Positions 42,116-49,688 of a stretch of DNA of 64,000 bases are shown here, piece after piece (position 1 is the first letter of the stretch; each line of letters begins with the position of its first letter). Source of the DNA: Myxococcales bacterium. GTDB lineage: Bacteria > Myxococcota_A > Polyangia > Nannocystales > Nannocystaceae. Position numbers and translations under genes: made by a program. The notes beneath the pieces are model-generated. The model saw nothing but the letters and a program-made list of their open reading frames with translations. It was not told the DNA's origin and ran no database searches. The stretch covers positions 496,001 to 560,000 of the forward strand of contig JACKDU010000001.1 of the NCBI GenBank assembly GCA_020633335.1. The letters run 5' to 3'.

Positions 42116-43306
42116 ATGTCAGAGCGCAAGCGGAGCGGCGCCGACGAGGGGCGCAGCGGGGCCGAAGAGGTCGTCGTCGAGGTCCTCCCGCGGCCCCGCA
42201 AGGCCGACAAGGCGGGCAAGGCGGGCAAGGCGAGCAAGGTCGCGGAGGCCGAGGACGCGGAGCGCCCGGCCGCGGCCGTCGAGGGCGAGATCGTCGAGGA
42301 TGAGCCCGAGGCCGAGGAGGGCGACGAGGCCCTCGCCGACGTCGAGGTCTCGGACGACGACCTCGCGGCGATCGAGACCGAGATCATCCGCGGCGCGGCC
42401 GCGAAGGCGCCGGCGGCCGCCGAGACGAGCATCACCGCGCTCGCCCGCCGCGACCCGATGGCCGCCTACATGGCCGAGGTCCGCCGCCACCGCCTCCTCA
42501 CCCGCGAGGAGGAGTACGACCTCGCGGTCCGCTGGGTCGAGCACGGCGACACCGAGGCCGCGAAGAAGCTGGTCACCTCCAACCTCCGCCTCGTCGTCAA
42601 GATCGCCCACGACTACCGCCGGGCCTACCAGAACATCCTCGATCTGGTGCAGGAGGGGAACGTCGGCCTGATCCACGCGGTCAACAAGTTCGACCCCTAC
42701 CGCGGGGTCAAGCTCTCGACCTACTCCGGCTGGTGGATCCGCGCCTACATCCTCAAGTACATCCTCAACAACTGGCGGCTGGTGAAGATCGGCACCACCC
42801 AGAACCAGCGCAAGCTCTTCTTCAACCTCCGCAAGCAGCGGGCGAAGCTCAAGGCCGCCGGCGTCGACCCGACCCCGGAGAAGATCGCCGAGGCGCTCGA
42901 CGTGTCGACCGCGGAGGTCGTCGAGATGGAGCGGCGGATGTCGTCGCCCGACCAGTCGCTTAACGCCCCGCTGGGGCAGGACGACGGCGACGGCGCCCGC
43001 ACCCGGATGGACGTCCTCGAGGACGACCAGGCCGATCCGGCCGCCGACGTCGAGCAGCGCGAGTTCAAGGAGATCCTCGCCGAGAAGCTCCAGCGCTTCG
43101 GCGCCGAGCTCGACGGGCGTGAGCTCGAGATCTTCAACGACCGCCTGATCAGCGACGAGCCGGTGACCCTGCAGGAGCTCGGCGATCGCTGGGGCGTGAG
43201 CCGCGAGCGCGCCCGCCAGCTCGAGAAGCGGATGGTCCTCCGCCTCCGCAAGTTCCTCCAGTCGGAGCTCGGCGACGCGGTCGAGATCGCCCTGGGTCAC
43301 GAATGA
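42116..43306 (+). CDS. rpoH: RNA polymerase heat-shock sigma factor (sigma-32 type)
   Basis: 396 residues. Residues 1-110 are a charged, Ala/Glu/Lys-rich extension not found in E. coli RpoH. The core begins at DPMAAYMAEVRRHRLLTREEE (region 1.2). Region 2 contains SNLRLVVKIAHDYRRAYQNILDLVQEGNVGLIHAVNKFDPYRG and KLSTYSGWWIRAYI, and region 4.2 is VTLQELGDRWGVSRERARQLEKR. The RpoH box QRKLFFNLRK (231-240), diagnostic for the sigma-32 subgroup, is perfect. It would direct heat-shock or developmental genes; myxobacteria have several such factors. The start is next to a TACACT box. Its stop overlaps the rsmI ATG. Confidence 0.93.
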   Translation: MSERKRSGADEGRSGAEEVVVEVLPRPRKADKAGKAGKASKVAEAEDAERPAAAVEGEIVEDEPEAEEGDEALADVEVSDDDLAAIETEIIRGAAAKAPAAAETSITALARRDPMAAYMAEVRRHRLLTREEEYDLAVRWVEHGDTEAAKKLVTSNLRLVVKIAHDYRRAYQNILDLVQEGNVGLIHAVNKFDPYRGVKLSTYSGWWIRAYILKYILNNWRLVKIGTTQNQRKLFFNLRKQRAKLKAAGVDPTPEKIAEALDVSTAEVVEMERRMSSPDQSLNAPLGQDDGDGARTRMDVLEDDQADPAADVEQREFKEILAEKLQRFGAELDGRELEIFNDRLISDEPVTLQELGDRWGVSRERARQLEKRMVLRLRKFLQSELGDAVEIALGHE

Positions 43307-44160
43307 GCGGCGCCCGCGGGACCCTGGTCCTGGTCGGCACCCCCCTCGGCAACCGCGACGACCTCTCGCCGCGGGCCCGGGCGGCGATCCTCGGCGCCGA
43401 TCTCCTCCTCTGCGAGGACACCCGCTCGCCGCTCCGCCTCCTCGGCGAGGGGGTCGTGCTGCCGCCGCGGATCTCCTGCTTCGTCGCCAACGAGGGCGAG
43501 CGGGCGCCGCTCCTCCTCGATCGCCTCGGCCGCGGCGAGCGGGTGGTCTACGTCTCCGAGGCGGGGATGCCGATCTGGAGCGACCCCGGCGACAAGCTGG
43601 TGCGGGCGGCCCTCGCGGCCGGCTTCGAGGTCGACGTGATCCCCGGGCCGACGGCGGCGTCGGTCGCCCTCTGCCTCTCCGGGCTCGACGCCCGCGAGGT
43701 CCGCTTCGTCGGCTTCCCGCCGCGGGGCGGCCGCGAGCGCGCCGAGCTCCTGGATAGCCTGTCCCAAGAGACAGCAACGGTGATCTTCTACGAGGCCGGC
43801 AACCGCACGGCCGAGCTGGTCCGCGACCTGGCGAAGGCGCTCCCCGACGCGGCCCAGCGGCCGCTGGCGGTCGCCCGCGAGCTCACCAAGCTCCACCAGG
43901 AGGTGCTGCGGGGGAGCGTCGCCGAGCTCGCGGCGAGCATCGAGGGGGCGCTCCGGGGCGAGGTGACGGTCGTCCTCGGCGGCGCGCCGGCGACCGCGGC
44001 CGAGGCCGCCGATCCCGCGCAGACGGCCGCGAGGGCGCTCTGGGAGGCCCTCCAGGACCCGGGGCTGCGGCCGCGGGCGAAGGCCAAGCGGATCGCCGAG
44101 CTCACGGGGCTCGACGCGCGGGAGATCTACGCCGCGCTCAGCCGCGACGGCGGCTCCTGA
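43303..44160 (+). CDS. rsmI: 16S rRNA (cytidine(1402)-2'-O)-methyltransferase
   Basis: SAM-dependent tetrapyrrole-methylase-fold enzyme that 2'-O-methylates C1402 in the ribosomal P site. 285 residues. Recognisable motifs: LVLVGTPLGNRDDLSPRA, LLLCEDTRSPLRLL, VVYVSEAGMPIWSDPG, VDVIPGPTAASVALCLSGL and GFPPRGGRERAELL. In the usual motif SDAGTPxISDPG this protein has SEAGMPIWSDPG, a small variation. The C-terminal helices are typical. It is translationally coupled to rpoH by a four-base ATGA overlap. Confidence 0.95.
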   Translation: MSGARGTLVLVGTPLGNRDDLSPRARAAILGADLLLCEDTRSPLRLLGEGVVLPPRISCFVANEGERAPLLLDRLGRGERVVYVSEAGMPIWSDPGDKLVRAALAAGFEVDVIPGPTAASVALCLSGLDAREVRFVGFPPRGGRERAELLDSLSQETATVIFYEAGNRTAELVRDLAKALPDAAQRPLAVARELTKLHQEVLRGSVAELAASIEGALRGEVTVVLGGAPATAAEAADPAQTAARALWEALQDPGLRPRAKAKRIAELTGLDAREIYAALSRDGGS

Positions 44161-44184
44161 GCGCCGCGCTGACTCGCCGGCTTC

Positions 44185-44880
44185 TCAGGGGAAGACGAGG
44201 TCGACCGTCTGGGTCCCGGGGTAGGTGATCTCGGCCTCGACCGCGCTCGCGTCGATCGTCCCCTGGCCGTCGACCATGCACCAGCCCTCGGGGCCCGGCT
44301 CGCACTCGCAGGTCCCGGAGGCGCAGGCGATCGATCGCCCCGCCCGCGCGCTCACCTTGAGCTCGCCGCTGATCTCGACCTGGCGCTGGCAGGCGCCGCC
44401 GTCGGGGAACATCGCGCACGCCGGATCGACGCAGGCGCCGGGGATCGTCGCGTCGGTCCACGCCCGGCCGTCCCACGCCGGCGGCGAGTAGGTCGCGCCC
44501 GCGGCGATCTTGATCGGCCGCGGCTCGAAGGGGGGCCCGGGATCGCAGGCGCCGCAGATCGGGTTGCCGTCGATCAGCTCCTCGCAGGAGAACGACGCGC
44601 TGCAGACCCCGCCGAGGTCGAGGAGGGTCGCCGACGCGACCTCGAAGAGCTCGAAGGGGCGGGTGTTGAAGTAGCCGTCGCCGGCGGGGCGGCCGATCTC
44701 GAGGAAGAGCGGCTCGGCACCGTCGTTGCGGATCCGGACGCTCAGGGCCTCGCCGGGCGCCGCGTCGCGGAGATCCTCGCAGACCTCGCCGCTCTCGCCC
44801 TCGGTCCCGGCCTCCGCCCCCGAGCAGGCGGTCATCGTCAGGCAGAGGAGCGCGGCGCGGAGCGAGGGTCTCGGGACCAT
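44185..44880 (-). CDS. Cys-rich lipoprotein
   Basis: 231 residues with a lipoprotein signal peptide (MVPRPSLRAALLCLTMTAC, lipobox MTAC, Cys19), a Gly/Glu/Ser spacer, then a beta-rich body with about ten cysteines (VCSASFSCEE, ICGACDPG, CASGTCECEPG) likely to form disulfides. It lacks any enzyme motif I know. This Cys-rich pattern is common among Nannocystis-group lipoproteins. TAGGAT ends six bases before the ATG, so the transcript is probably leaderless. Convergent with rsmI. Confidence 0.85.
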   Translation of the reverse strand: MVPRPSLRAALLCLTMTACSGAEAGTEGESGEVCEDLRDAAPGEALSVRIRNDGAEPLFLEIGRPAGDGYFNTRPFELFEVASATLLDLGGVCSASFSCEELIDGNPICGACDPGPPFEPRPIKIAAGATYSPPAWDGRAWTDATIPGACVDPACAMFPDGGACQRQVEISGELKVSARAGRSIACASGTCECEPGPEGWCMVDGQGTIDASAVEAEITYPGTQTVDLVFP

Positions 44881-44886
44881 GCGGCG

Positions 44887-44892
44887 ATCCTA
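44887..44892 (-). promoter_or_regulatory. -10 box TAGGAT of the lipoprotein gene
   Basis: TAGGAT on the minus strand ends six bases before the ATG at 44880. The box lies just before the stop of the upstream kinase gene. Confidence 0.5.
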
Positions 44893-44894
44893 CG

Positions 44895-47690
44895 TCAGGC
44901 GGGCGGCAGCGCGGCGAGCCAGCGCTGGATCGCCGCCCGCTGGCTGGCGTAGTGGGGCGCGAGCGGGGCGAGGCGGGCCTCGGCGCGGCGGCCGGTCGCG
45001 CGCGCCTCGGCGATCTCACGCCGGGCCGCGTGGACCCGCGCGTTCAGGAACTCCGCCCGCGCGAGGTCGGCCTCGCCGAGCTCGTGGCTGGCGGCGAGGA
45101 TCGGCGCGGCCCGCTCGAGCTCGGCGCGGGCGGCCTCGGGGTCGCCCTCTTCGAGGTCAAGCGCGGCCAGGGAGAGGAGGACCACGCCGACGTGGGCGTG
45201 CTCCGGCCCGAGGGTCTCCTCGAGGATCTTCAGCGCCCGCGCGCTCGCCTCCCGCGCGCCCGCCAGGCCGGCGCGGCCGCGGGCGTCGCCGATCACCAGG
45301 TGCGCGTAGCCGGCGAAGAGGTGGTCGGGGCCGAGGCCGGCGCCCGCGAGGATCCGCAGCGCGCGTTCGCCCTCGGCGAGGCCCTGCTCGAGCTCGCCGC
45401 GCTCGACGTGGGTCGATCCGAGGTTCACCAGGGTGAGGGCGACCAGCGGGTGATCGGGGCCGATGAGGCGCTCCTGGAGCTCGAGCGCCTGGGTGAATTG
45501 GGCGAGCGCGCCGTCGAGGTCGCCCTCGGCGAGGAGCACCGTGCCGAGGCTGTTGCGGGTCATGGCGACGTCGGGGTGGACCTCGCCGAGGTCGCTGATC
45601 AGGGCGTCGATCGCCGCGCGGTGGGCCTCCTTGGCCTCGGCGCGGCGGCCGAGGTAGTTGAGGATCACCCCGCGGTTGTTGGCGATCGACGCGAGATCAT
45701 GGGGGCTCGCGCCGAGGCTCGCGGCGAGCGCGGCCGCCTGGTCGAAGGTTGCGAGCGCCTCGGCGTACTCGGAGGCCTGGCTCTGGAGGGCGCCGACGTA
45801 GTTGAGGTGCTGCATCCGCAGGTCGTCGTTGCCGGTGCGATCGATGAGCCCGGCGGCGACCTTGATCCAGCGGCCCGCCTCGACGCGGTTCGAGAGGTAG
45901 TAGCCGTAGAGGTAGACCAGCGCGTTGGCGGTCTCGGCCGCGTCGTCGTCGGCGTCGCTGGCGAGCGCGTGGCCGAGGGCGACGAGGTAGGCCTCCTCGG
46001 CGGTCGCCATGTCGCCGAGGTCGGCGGCGAGGCGCCCCTCGAGGCCGCGGACTTGGGCGAGGAGGCGGCGGTTGGCGAGCGCCTCGGCGGCCGTGAGGAT
46101 CGGCCGCAGGTGCTCCTGGGCGTCGGCGAAGCGGCCGGCGTTCGCGCTCGCCCGGATCCGCATGAGGTCGCGGGTGATCGCCTCCGTCTCCGCGCGCGCG
46201 GCCGCTGACGAGGTGCCCGGGGAGAGGCGCGCGAGGTAGGCGAGATCGGTGCAGCGCTCCGGGCGGGGGAGGGTCCGCAGGAGGTCGTGGATCCGCTCGA
46301 CCACGCCGGCGTCGGCGTCGATGATCGTGTCGATCACCGCGCTCGCGCCGACCAGGTGGCGCTCGAGGCAGGTCTCGCGGAGGTCGAGGAGCTCGGGCGT
46401 GAGCTCGCCGCGGAGGTGGGCCGCCTCGCAGGTCGCGGCGTGGGTCTCGCGCCAGCGGCGGGCGAAGTCGTCGAGCGTCGGGTCGCTGCGCTCGGCCGCC
46501 CGCTCGGCCGTCGGCGCGCCGGTCGCGAGGATCGCCGCGCGCACCCGCTGCCTCGCCTCGGCGAAGCGGGCGGCGACGGCCTCCTCGGGGGCCGCGCAGG
46601 CGGCCTGGATCGCCGCGCGCTCGCCCGCGCGCCAGCGCTGGGCGCCGACCAGGCCGCCGACCAGGGCGATCCCGAGGGCGCCGCCGACGAGCCAGCGTCG
46701 CCGCGCCCGCACCGGATCGCGGGCGAGGGCGGCGAGGAGCGCGGCCATCGACGGCCAGCGCTCGTCCGGGTCGCGATGGAGACCGCGGGCGAGGATCGGG
46801 AAGATCCAGCGGGGTACGCGGCCGGCGCTCGGGGCCTCGAGCTTACCGCCGACAACCTTGAGGCGGAGCTCGGCGAGGGTCGCGCCGGTGAAGGGGCGGC
46901 GCCCGTAGAGCGCCTCGAAGAGCGCGGCCGAGAACGAGTACTGGTCGCTGCGGGCGTCGGCGGCGAGGCCGAGGTGCTGCTCCGGGGCCATGTAGGCCGG
47001 CGTGCCGACCAGCATGCCGGTGCGCGTGAGGTCGACCGAGCCGTCCTCGCTCCGCAGCGGCAGGCGCGAGTCGCCGAGCTCTCCGGAGCTCAGCGCGGGC
47101 GTCGCTTCGCCGGCGTCGCCGCGGGCCTCGCGGGCGAGGCCGAAGTCCGAGATCTTGGCCCGTCCCTGGCGATCGATGAGGACGTTGTCGGGCTTGAAGT
47201 CGCGGTGGATCAGGCCGACTGCGTGGGCGGCGATCAGCCCCATGCCGGCCTCGCGGAAGATCTCGAGGATCGCGCCCTGCTCGCGGGGGGCGGCCGCCAT
47301 CCACTCGCCGAGGGTCTGACCCTCGATGTACTCCATCGCCACGAAGACCTCGCCGCCCTCGGTGGTCCCGACGTCGTGGACGTGGACCACGTTGGGGTGG
47401 GAGAGGCGGGCCATCGCCTGGGCCTCGCGGAGGAGGCGGGCGCGGGCGTCGGCGTCGCGGCGCTCGCCCAGGAGGAGCTTGATCGCCACCTTGCGGTCGA
47501 GCTCGGGGTCGTAGGCCGCGTAGACGATCCCCATCCCGCCGCGGCCGAGCTCATCGACGATCAGGTAGCGATCGATCCGCAGCGCCCGCTCGCGGAGCCC
47601 GGCGCGGGCGTCGGCGTCGCGGAGGGTCGCCGCCTGATCGCCGGAGGCGGCGATCGTCGCCTCGAAGCCGTCGCTCTCGCCGCCTCCCAT
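44895..47690 (-). CDS. Ser/Thr protein kinase with C-terminal TPR domain
   Basis: 931 residues. The cytoplasmic Hanks kinase (about 40-320) has the loop GRGGMG (49-54), Lys71 in VAIKLL, HRDFKPDN with Asp164, DFGLA with Asp182 and TPAYMAPEQ. All catalytic residues are intact. A single membrane helix follows at about 335-355 (WLVGGALGIALVGGLVGAQ), then about 550 residues that become Kinesin-light-chain-type TPR repeats (ALxLQERLIGPDHPLVALTLVNLG and similar) predicted outside the cytoplasm. This is the standard myxobacterial receptor-kinase layout, with the TPRs as the likely sensor. TGC-TAGCCT lies 24 bases before the ATG, and there is no clear ribosome binding site. Confidence 0.95.
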   Translation of the reverse strand: MGGGESDGFEATIAASGDQAATLRDADARAGLRERALRIDRYLIVDELGRGGMGIVYAAYDPELDRKVAIKLLLGERRDADARARLLREAQAMARLSHPNVVHVHDVGTTEGGEVFVAMEYIEGQTLGEWMAAAPREQGAILEIFREAGMGLIAAHAVGLIHRDFKPDNVLIDRQGRAKISDFGLAREARGDAGEATPALSSGELGDSRLPLRSEDGSVDLTRTGMLVGTPAYMAPEQHLGLAADARSDQYSFSAALFEALYGRRPFTGATLAELRLKVVGGKLEAPSAGRVPRWIFPILARGLHRDPDERWPSMAALLAALARDPVRARRRWLVGGALGIALVGGLVGAQRWRAGERAAIQAACAAPEEAVAARFAEARQRVRAAILATGAPTAERAAERSDPTLDDFARRWRETHAATCEAAHLRGELTPELLDLRETCLERHLVGASAVIDTIIDADAGVVERIHDLLRTLPRPERCTDLAYLARLSPGTSSAAARAETEAITRDLMRIRASANAGRFADAQEHLRPILTAAEALANRRLLAQVRGLEGRLAADLGDMATAEEAYLVALGHALASDADDDAAETANALVYLYGYYLSNRVEAGRWIKVAAGLIDRTGNDDLRMQHLNYVGALQSQASEYAEALATFDQAAALAASLGASPHDLASIANNRGVILNYLGRRAEAKEAHRAAIDALISDLGEVHPDVAMTRNSLGTVLLAEGDLDGALAQFTQALELQERLIGPDHPLVALTLVNLGSTHVERGELEQGLAEGERALRILAGAGLGPDHLFAGYAHLVIGDARGRAGLAGAREASARALKILEETLGPEHAHVGVVLLSLAALDLEEGDPEAARAELERAAPILAASHELGEADLARAEFLNARVHAARREIAEARATGRRAEARLAPLAPHYASQRAAIQRWLAALPPA

Positions 47691-47794
47691 CGCCGCCGCC
47701 GCCGCCCGAGCCCCAGGCTAGCACGTGGGGCGCGGCGGCCGGGCGCCACGCTCGCTGTCTCTTGAGTCATGTCGTCGACGGGGCGGCGCGCGCC

Positions 47795-47820
47795 CGCGCG
47801 CGCGCGCGCGCGCGCGCGCG
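47795..47820. repeat. (CG)13 dinucleotide repeat
   Basis: 26 bases of uninterrupted alternating CG in the region between the kinase start and the beta-barrel gene terminator. Alternating CG of this length favours left-handed DNA and replication slippage. Confidence 0.9.
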
Positions 47821-47914
47821 CCGGCCCCTCGCTTCGCCCGCCCGCGCGTCGGCGAGGCGAGCAGCGCCTCGCCGCCCGCTCTCCGAGCCACCTGCTCACA
47901 AGGCCAGACGAAGA

Positions 47915-47944
47915 AGACCCTCGCCGGCGGCCCGGCGAGGGTCT
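47915..47944 (-). terminator. 13-bp perfect stem, 4-base loop
   Basis: AGACCCTCGCCGG and CCGGCGAGGGTCT enclose CGGC. In minus-strand direction it is followed by TTCTTCGTCT. It lies 35 bases after the stop of the beta-barrel gene and very probably terminates it. Confidence 0.75.
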
Positions 47945-47978
47945 CGAACGTGGCGTGGCGCTGGGCCGCGGCCGCGAG

Positions 47979-49442
47979 CTAGAACGTGAGCAGGAAGCGG
48001 AAGTAGCCCATCATCGTCCACACGTCGTCCACCAGGTAGCGGCGGCCGACGTTGTCGATCACGTCGCGGCGGACCGGGTTGACCTCGGCGGTGCCGGCGT
48101 CGACCCGCTCCGGGTCGCCGCCCGCGACCGCGTCCGCGTTGCCGCGGCCGGCCATCGAGATGAAGTGGCGGGTGTCGGTGACCGCCTGGACGCCGAGCTG
48201 GAGCGACGCGAACTTGCTGAGCTGGGCGTTGATGCCGCCCCGGAAGCCGAAGGTCGCGAAGTCCTGGAGATCGGTGATGCCGTTGAAGCGCTCACACCCG
48301 GTCGACCCCGAGCCCTCGATGTAGTTCGGGTCGTCGGGGTTGCTCTTGGCGTACTGGACGACCTTGTTGATGTCCTGCTGGGTGCAGGCGCCGGAGGCCG
48401 GGTTCGAGGTGCCGACCAGCGCCGGCGAGTCGGAGAGGAGCTCCCACGCCTCGGAGTAGCCGCGGCCGTTGTACTTGAGCTGGGCGAGGCCGCGGAGCTC
48501 GACCGCGAAGCGCTGGGCCTTGGCCTTGCGCTCGAAGGGGACGATCTCGGTGCCGAAGGAGACGCCGACCGTCGACTGCGGGTTGATCTTCGACTGGGCG
48601 CCGAAGCGGCTGTAGTTGCGGAACTCGGTGTTGCCGGCCCGGATCCCCTGGTACCAGTAGGCGGTGAAGAAGGGATCGAGGAAGCGGTAGCGCCGCGAGA
48701 GGGCGGTCCAGACCCCGAGCTCATGGATCCCGCGGCCGACCCGGTGGTTGCCCGCGGGGTCGTCGTTGATGATGTCGCGGGAGAAGGTCATCGGCTTGCC
48801 GACCGCGAAGCGACCCTCGAGCCCGAGGATCCAGGTCGGCATGTGCGAGAGCCGGTTCTGGTTGAGGATGCCGATCTTGAGGCCGGCGTGGATCTGGTCG
48901 ATGCCCCGGCGGGTCGGCGCCTTGAAGATCGTCTCGGTGTCGGCGCCGCCGAAGTTGCCGTAGGGGTTCGAGGTGTTGGTCGCGTCGAAGCCGTCGCGGG
49001 GGATGATCCCGTCGCGGATCGAGGTCGAGTTGGTGTGGTTGACGCAGGTCGCCACCGGGTTGGTCGCGTTCACCTGGTCGGGGTAGATGCAGGGATCCGC
49101 CTCTTGATCGAAGGAGTAGTTGCGGGTGTCGTTGACGACGACCGGCAGCATCGCGTAGATGGCGATGTCCTTGTAGAGGCCGATCTCGACCTTCGGCAGC
49201 ACGGTGTGGCGCTGCTGGCGATAGAGCAGGTCACGGGCGATGTGGTTGGTGGTCCCGTCGCTCCACTCCCGGAGGATCGCCGCCTTCTTGAACTCGAAGT
49301 CGTAGCCGACGCCGAAGTGGAAGTCGAAGGGGTTGCCCTCGTCAAAGGAGCTCGCAACCCGAGTGACCTCCGCCGCTGAAGCGGTCGAAGAGATCCCGAG
49401 GAGAAGGCCCACAACGGGCAGCAAGCCGCAAACTTTCCGCAT
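47979..49442 (-). CDS. Outer-membrane beta-barrel protein, unknown function
   Basis: 487 residues from the ATG at 49442; GAGG lies nine bases upstream. A signal peptide (MRKVCGLLPVVGLLLGISSTASAAE) is cut after Ala-Ser-Ala. The mature part is full of alternating aromatic/polar strands (FDFHFGVGYDFEF; LPKVEIGLYKDIAIYAMLP; FASLQLGVQAV) and ends in GYFRFLLTF with a terminal Phe, the usual signal for barrel assembly. An insert with paired cysteines (DPCIYPDQ...TCVNHT, then CTQQ and CERF) probably forms extracellular loops. No substrate can be inferred. It has its own promoter and terminator, so it is a single-gene unit. Confidence 0.82.
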   Translation of the reverse strand: MRKVCGLLPVVGLLLGISSTASAAEVTRVASSFDEGNPFDFHFGVGYDFEFKKAAILREWSDGTTNHIARDLLYRQQRHTVLPKVEIGLYKDIAIYAMLPVVVNDTRNYSFDQEADPCIYPDQVNATNPVATCVNHTNSTSIRDGIIPRDGFDATNTSNPYGNFGGADTETIFKAPTRRGIDQIHAGLKIGILNQNRLSHMPTWILGLEGRFAVGKPMTFSRDIINDDPAGNHRVGRGIHELGVWTALSRRYRFLDPFFTAYWYQGIRAGNTEFRNYSRFGAQSKINPQSTVGVSFGTEIVPFERKAKAQRFAVELRGLAQLKYNGRGYSEAWELLSDSPALVGTSNPASGACTQQDINKVVQYAKSNPDDPNYIEGSGSTGCERFNGITDLQDFATFGFRGGINAQLSKFASLQLGVQAVTDTRHFISMAGRGNADAVAGGDPERVDAGTAEVNPVRRDVIDNVGRRYLVDDVWTMMGYFRFLLTF

Positions 49443-49471
49443 ATCGGAGCACCTCAAGAGGGGGTCGCTGC

Positions 49472-49501
49472 ACGCTACCAGCGCGTAGGCGCGTGCGTCA
49501 A
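49472..49501 (-). promoter_or_regulatory. Sigma-70-like promoter of the beta-barrel gene
   Basis: On the minus strand TTGACG (49501-49496), 18 bases, TAGCGT (49477-49472). The leader is about 22 bases. Confidence 0.6.
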
Positions 49502-49552
49502 CATTCAGGGGAGGGCAGGAGCGGGCGCGATGGGCCGCGTAGGCGGGCTTTT

Positions 49553-49583
49553 CCGGTCCCTCAGAGGGGCTCGGAGGGACCGG
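49553..49583. repeat. 10-bp inverted repeat, 11-base loop
   Basis: CCGGTCCCTC (49553-49562) and GAGGGACCGG (49574-49583), next to a run of five T at 49549-49552 and flanks. It lies between the beta-barrel promoter and the end of the NtrC-type regulator gene. The T run is on the wrong side to terminate that gene, so this may be an operator or RNA structure. Confidence 0.55.
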
Positions 49584-49688
49584 ATGCGCGGTCGCGGGCG
49601 CTGAATTTTCGTCCAGGGAGGGGGAGGGATCACCGTCGGATCTGGGGGTGAGCTGGGACCGATCCGGCGTGATCTGGATCGGCGAGGG

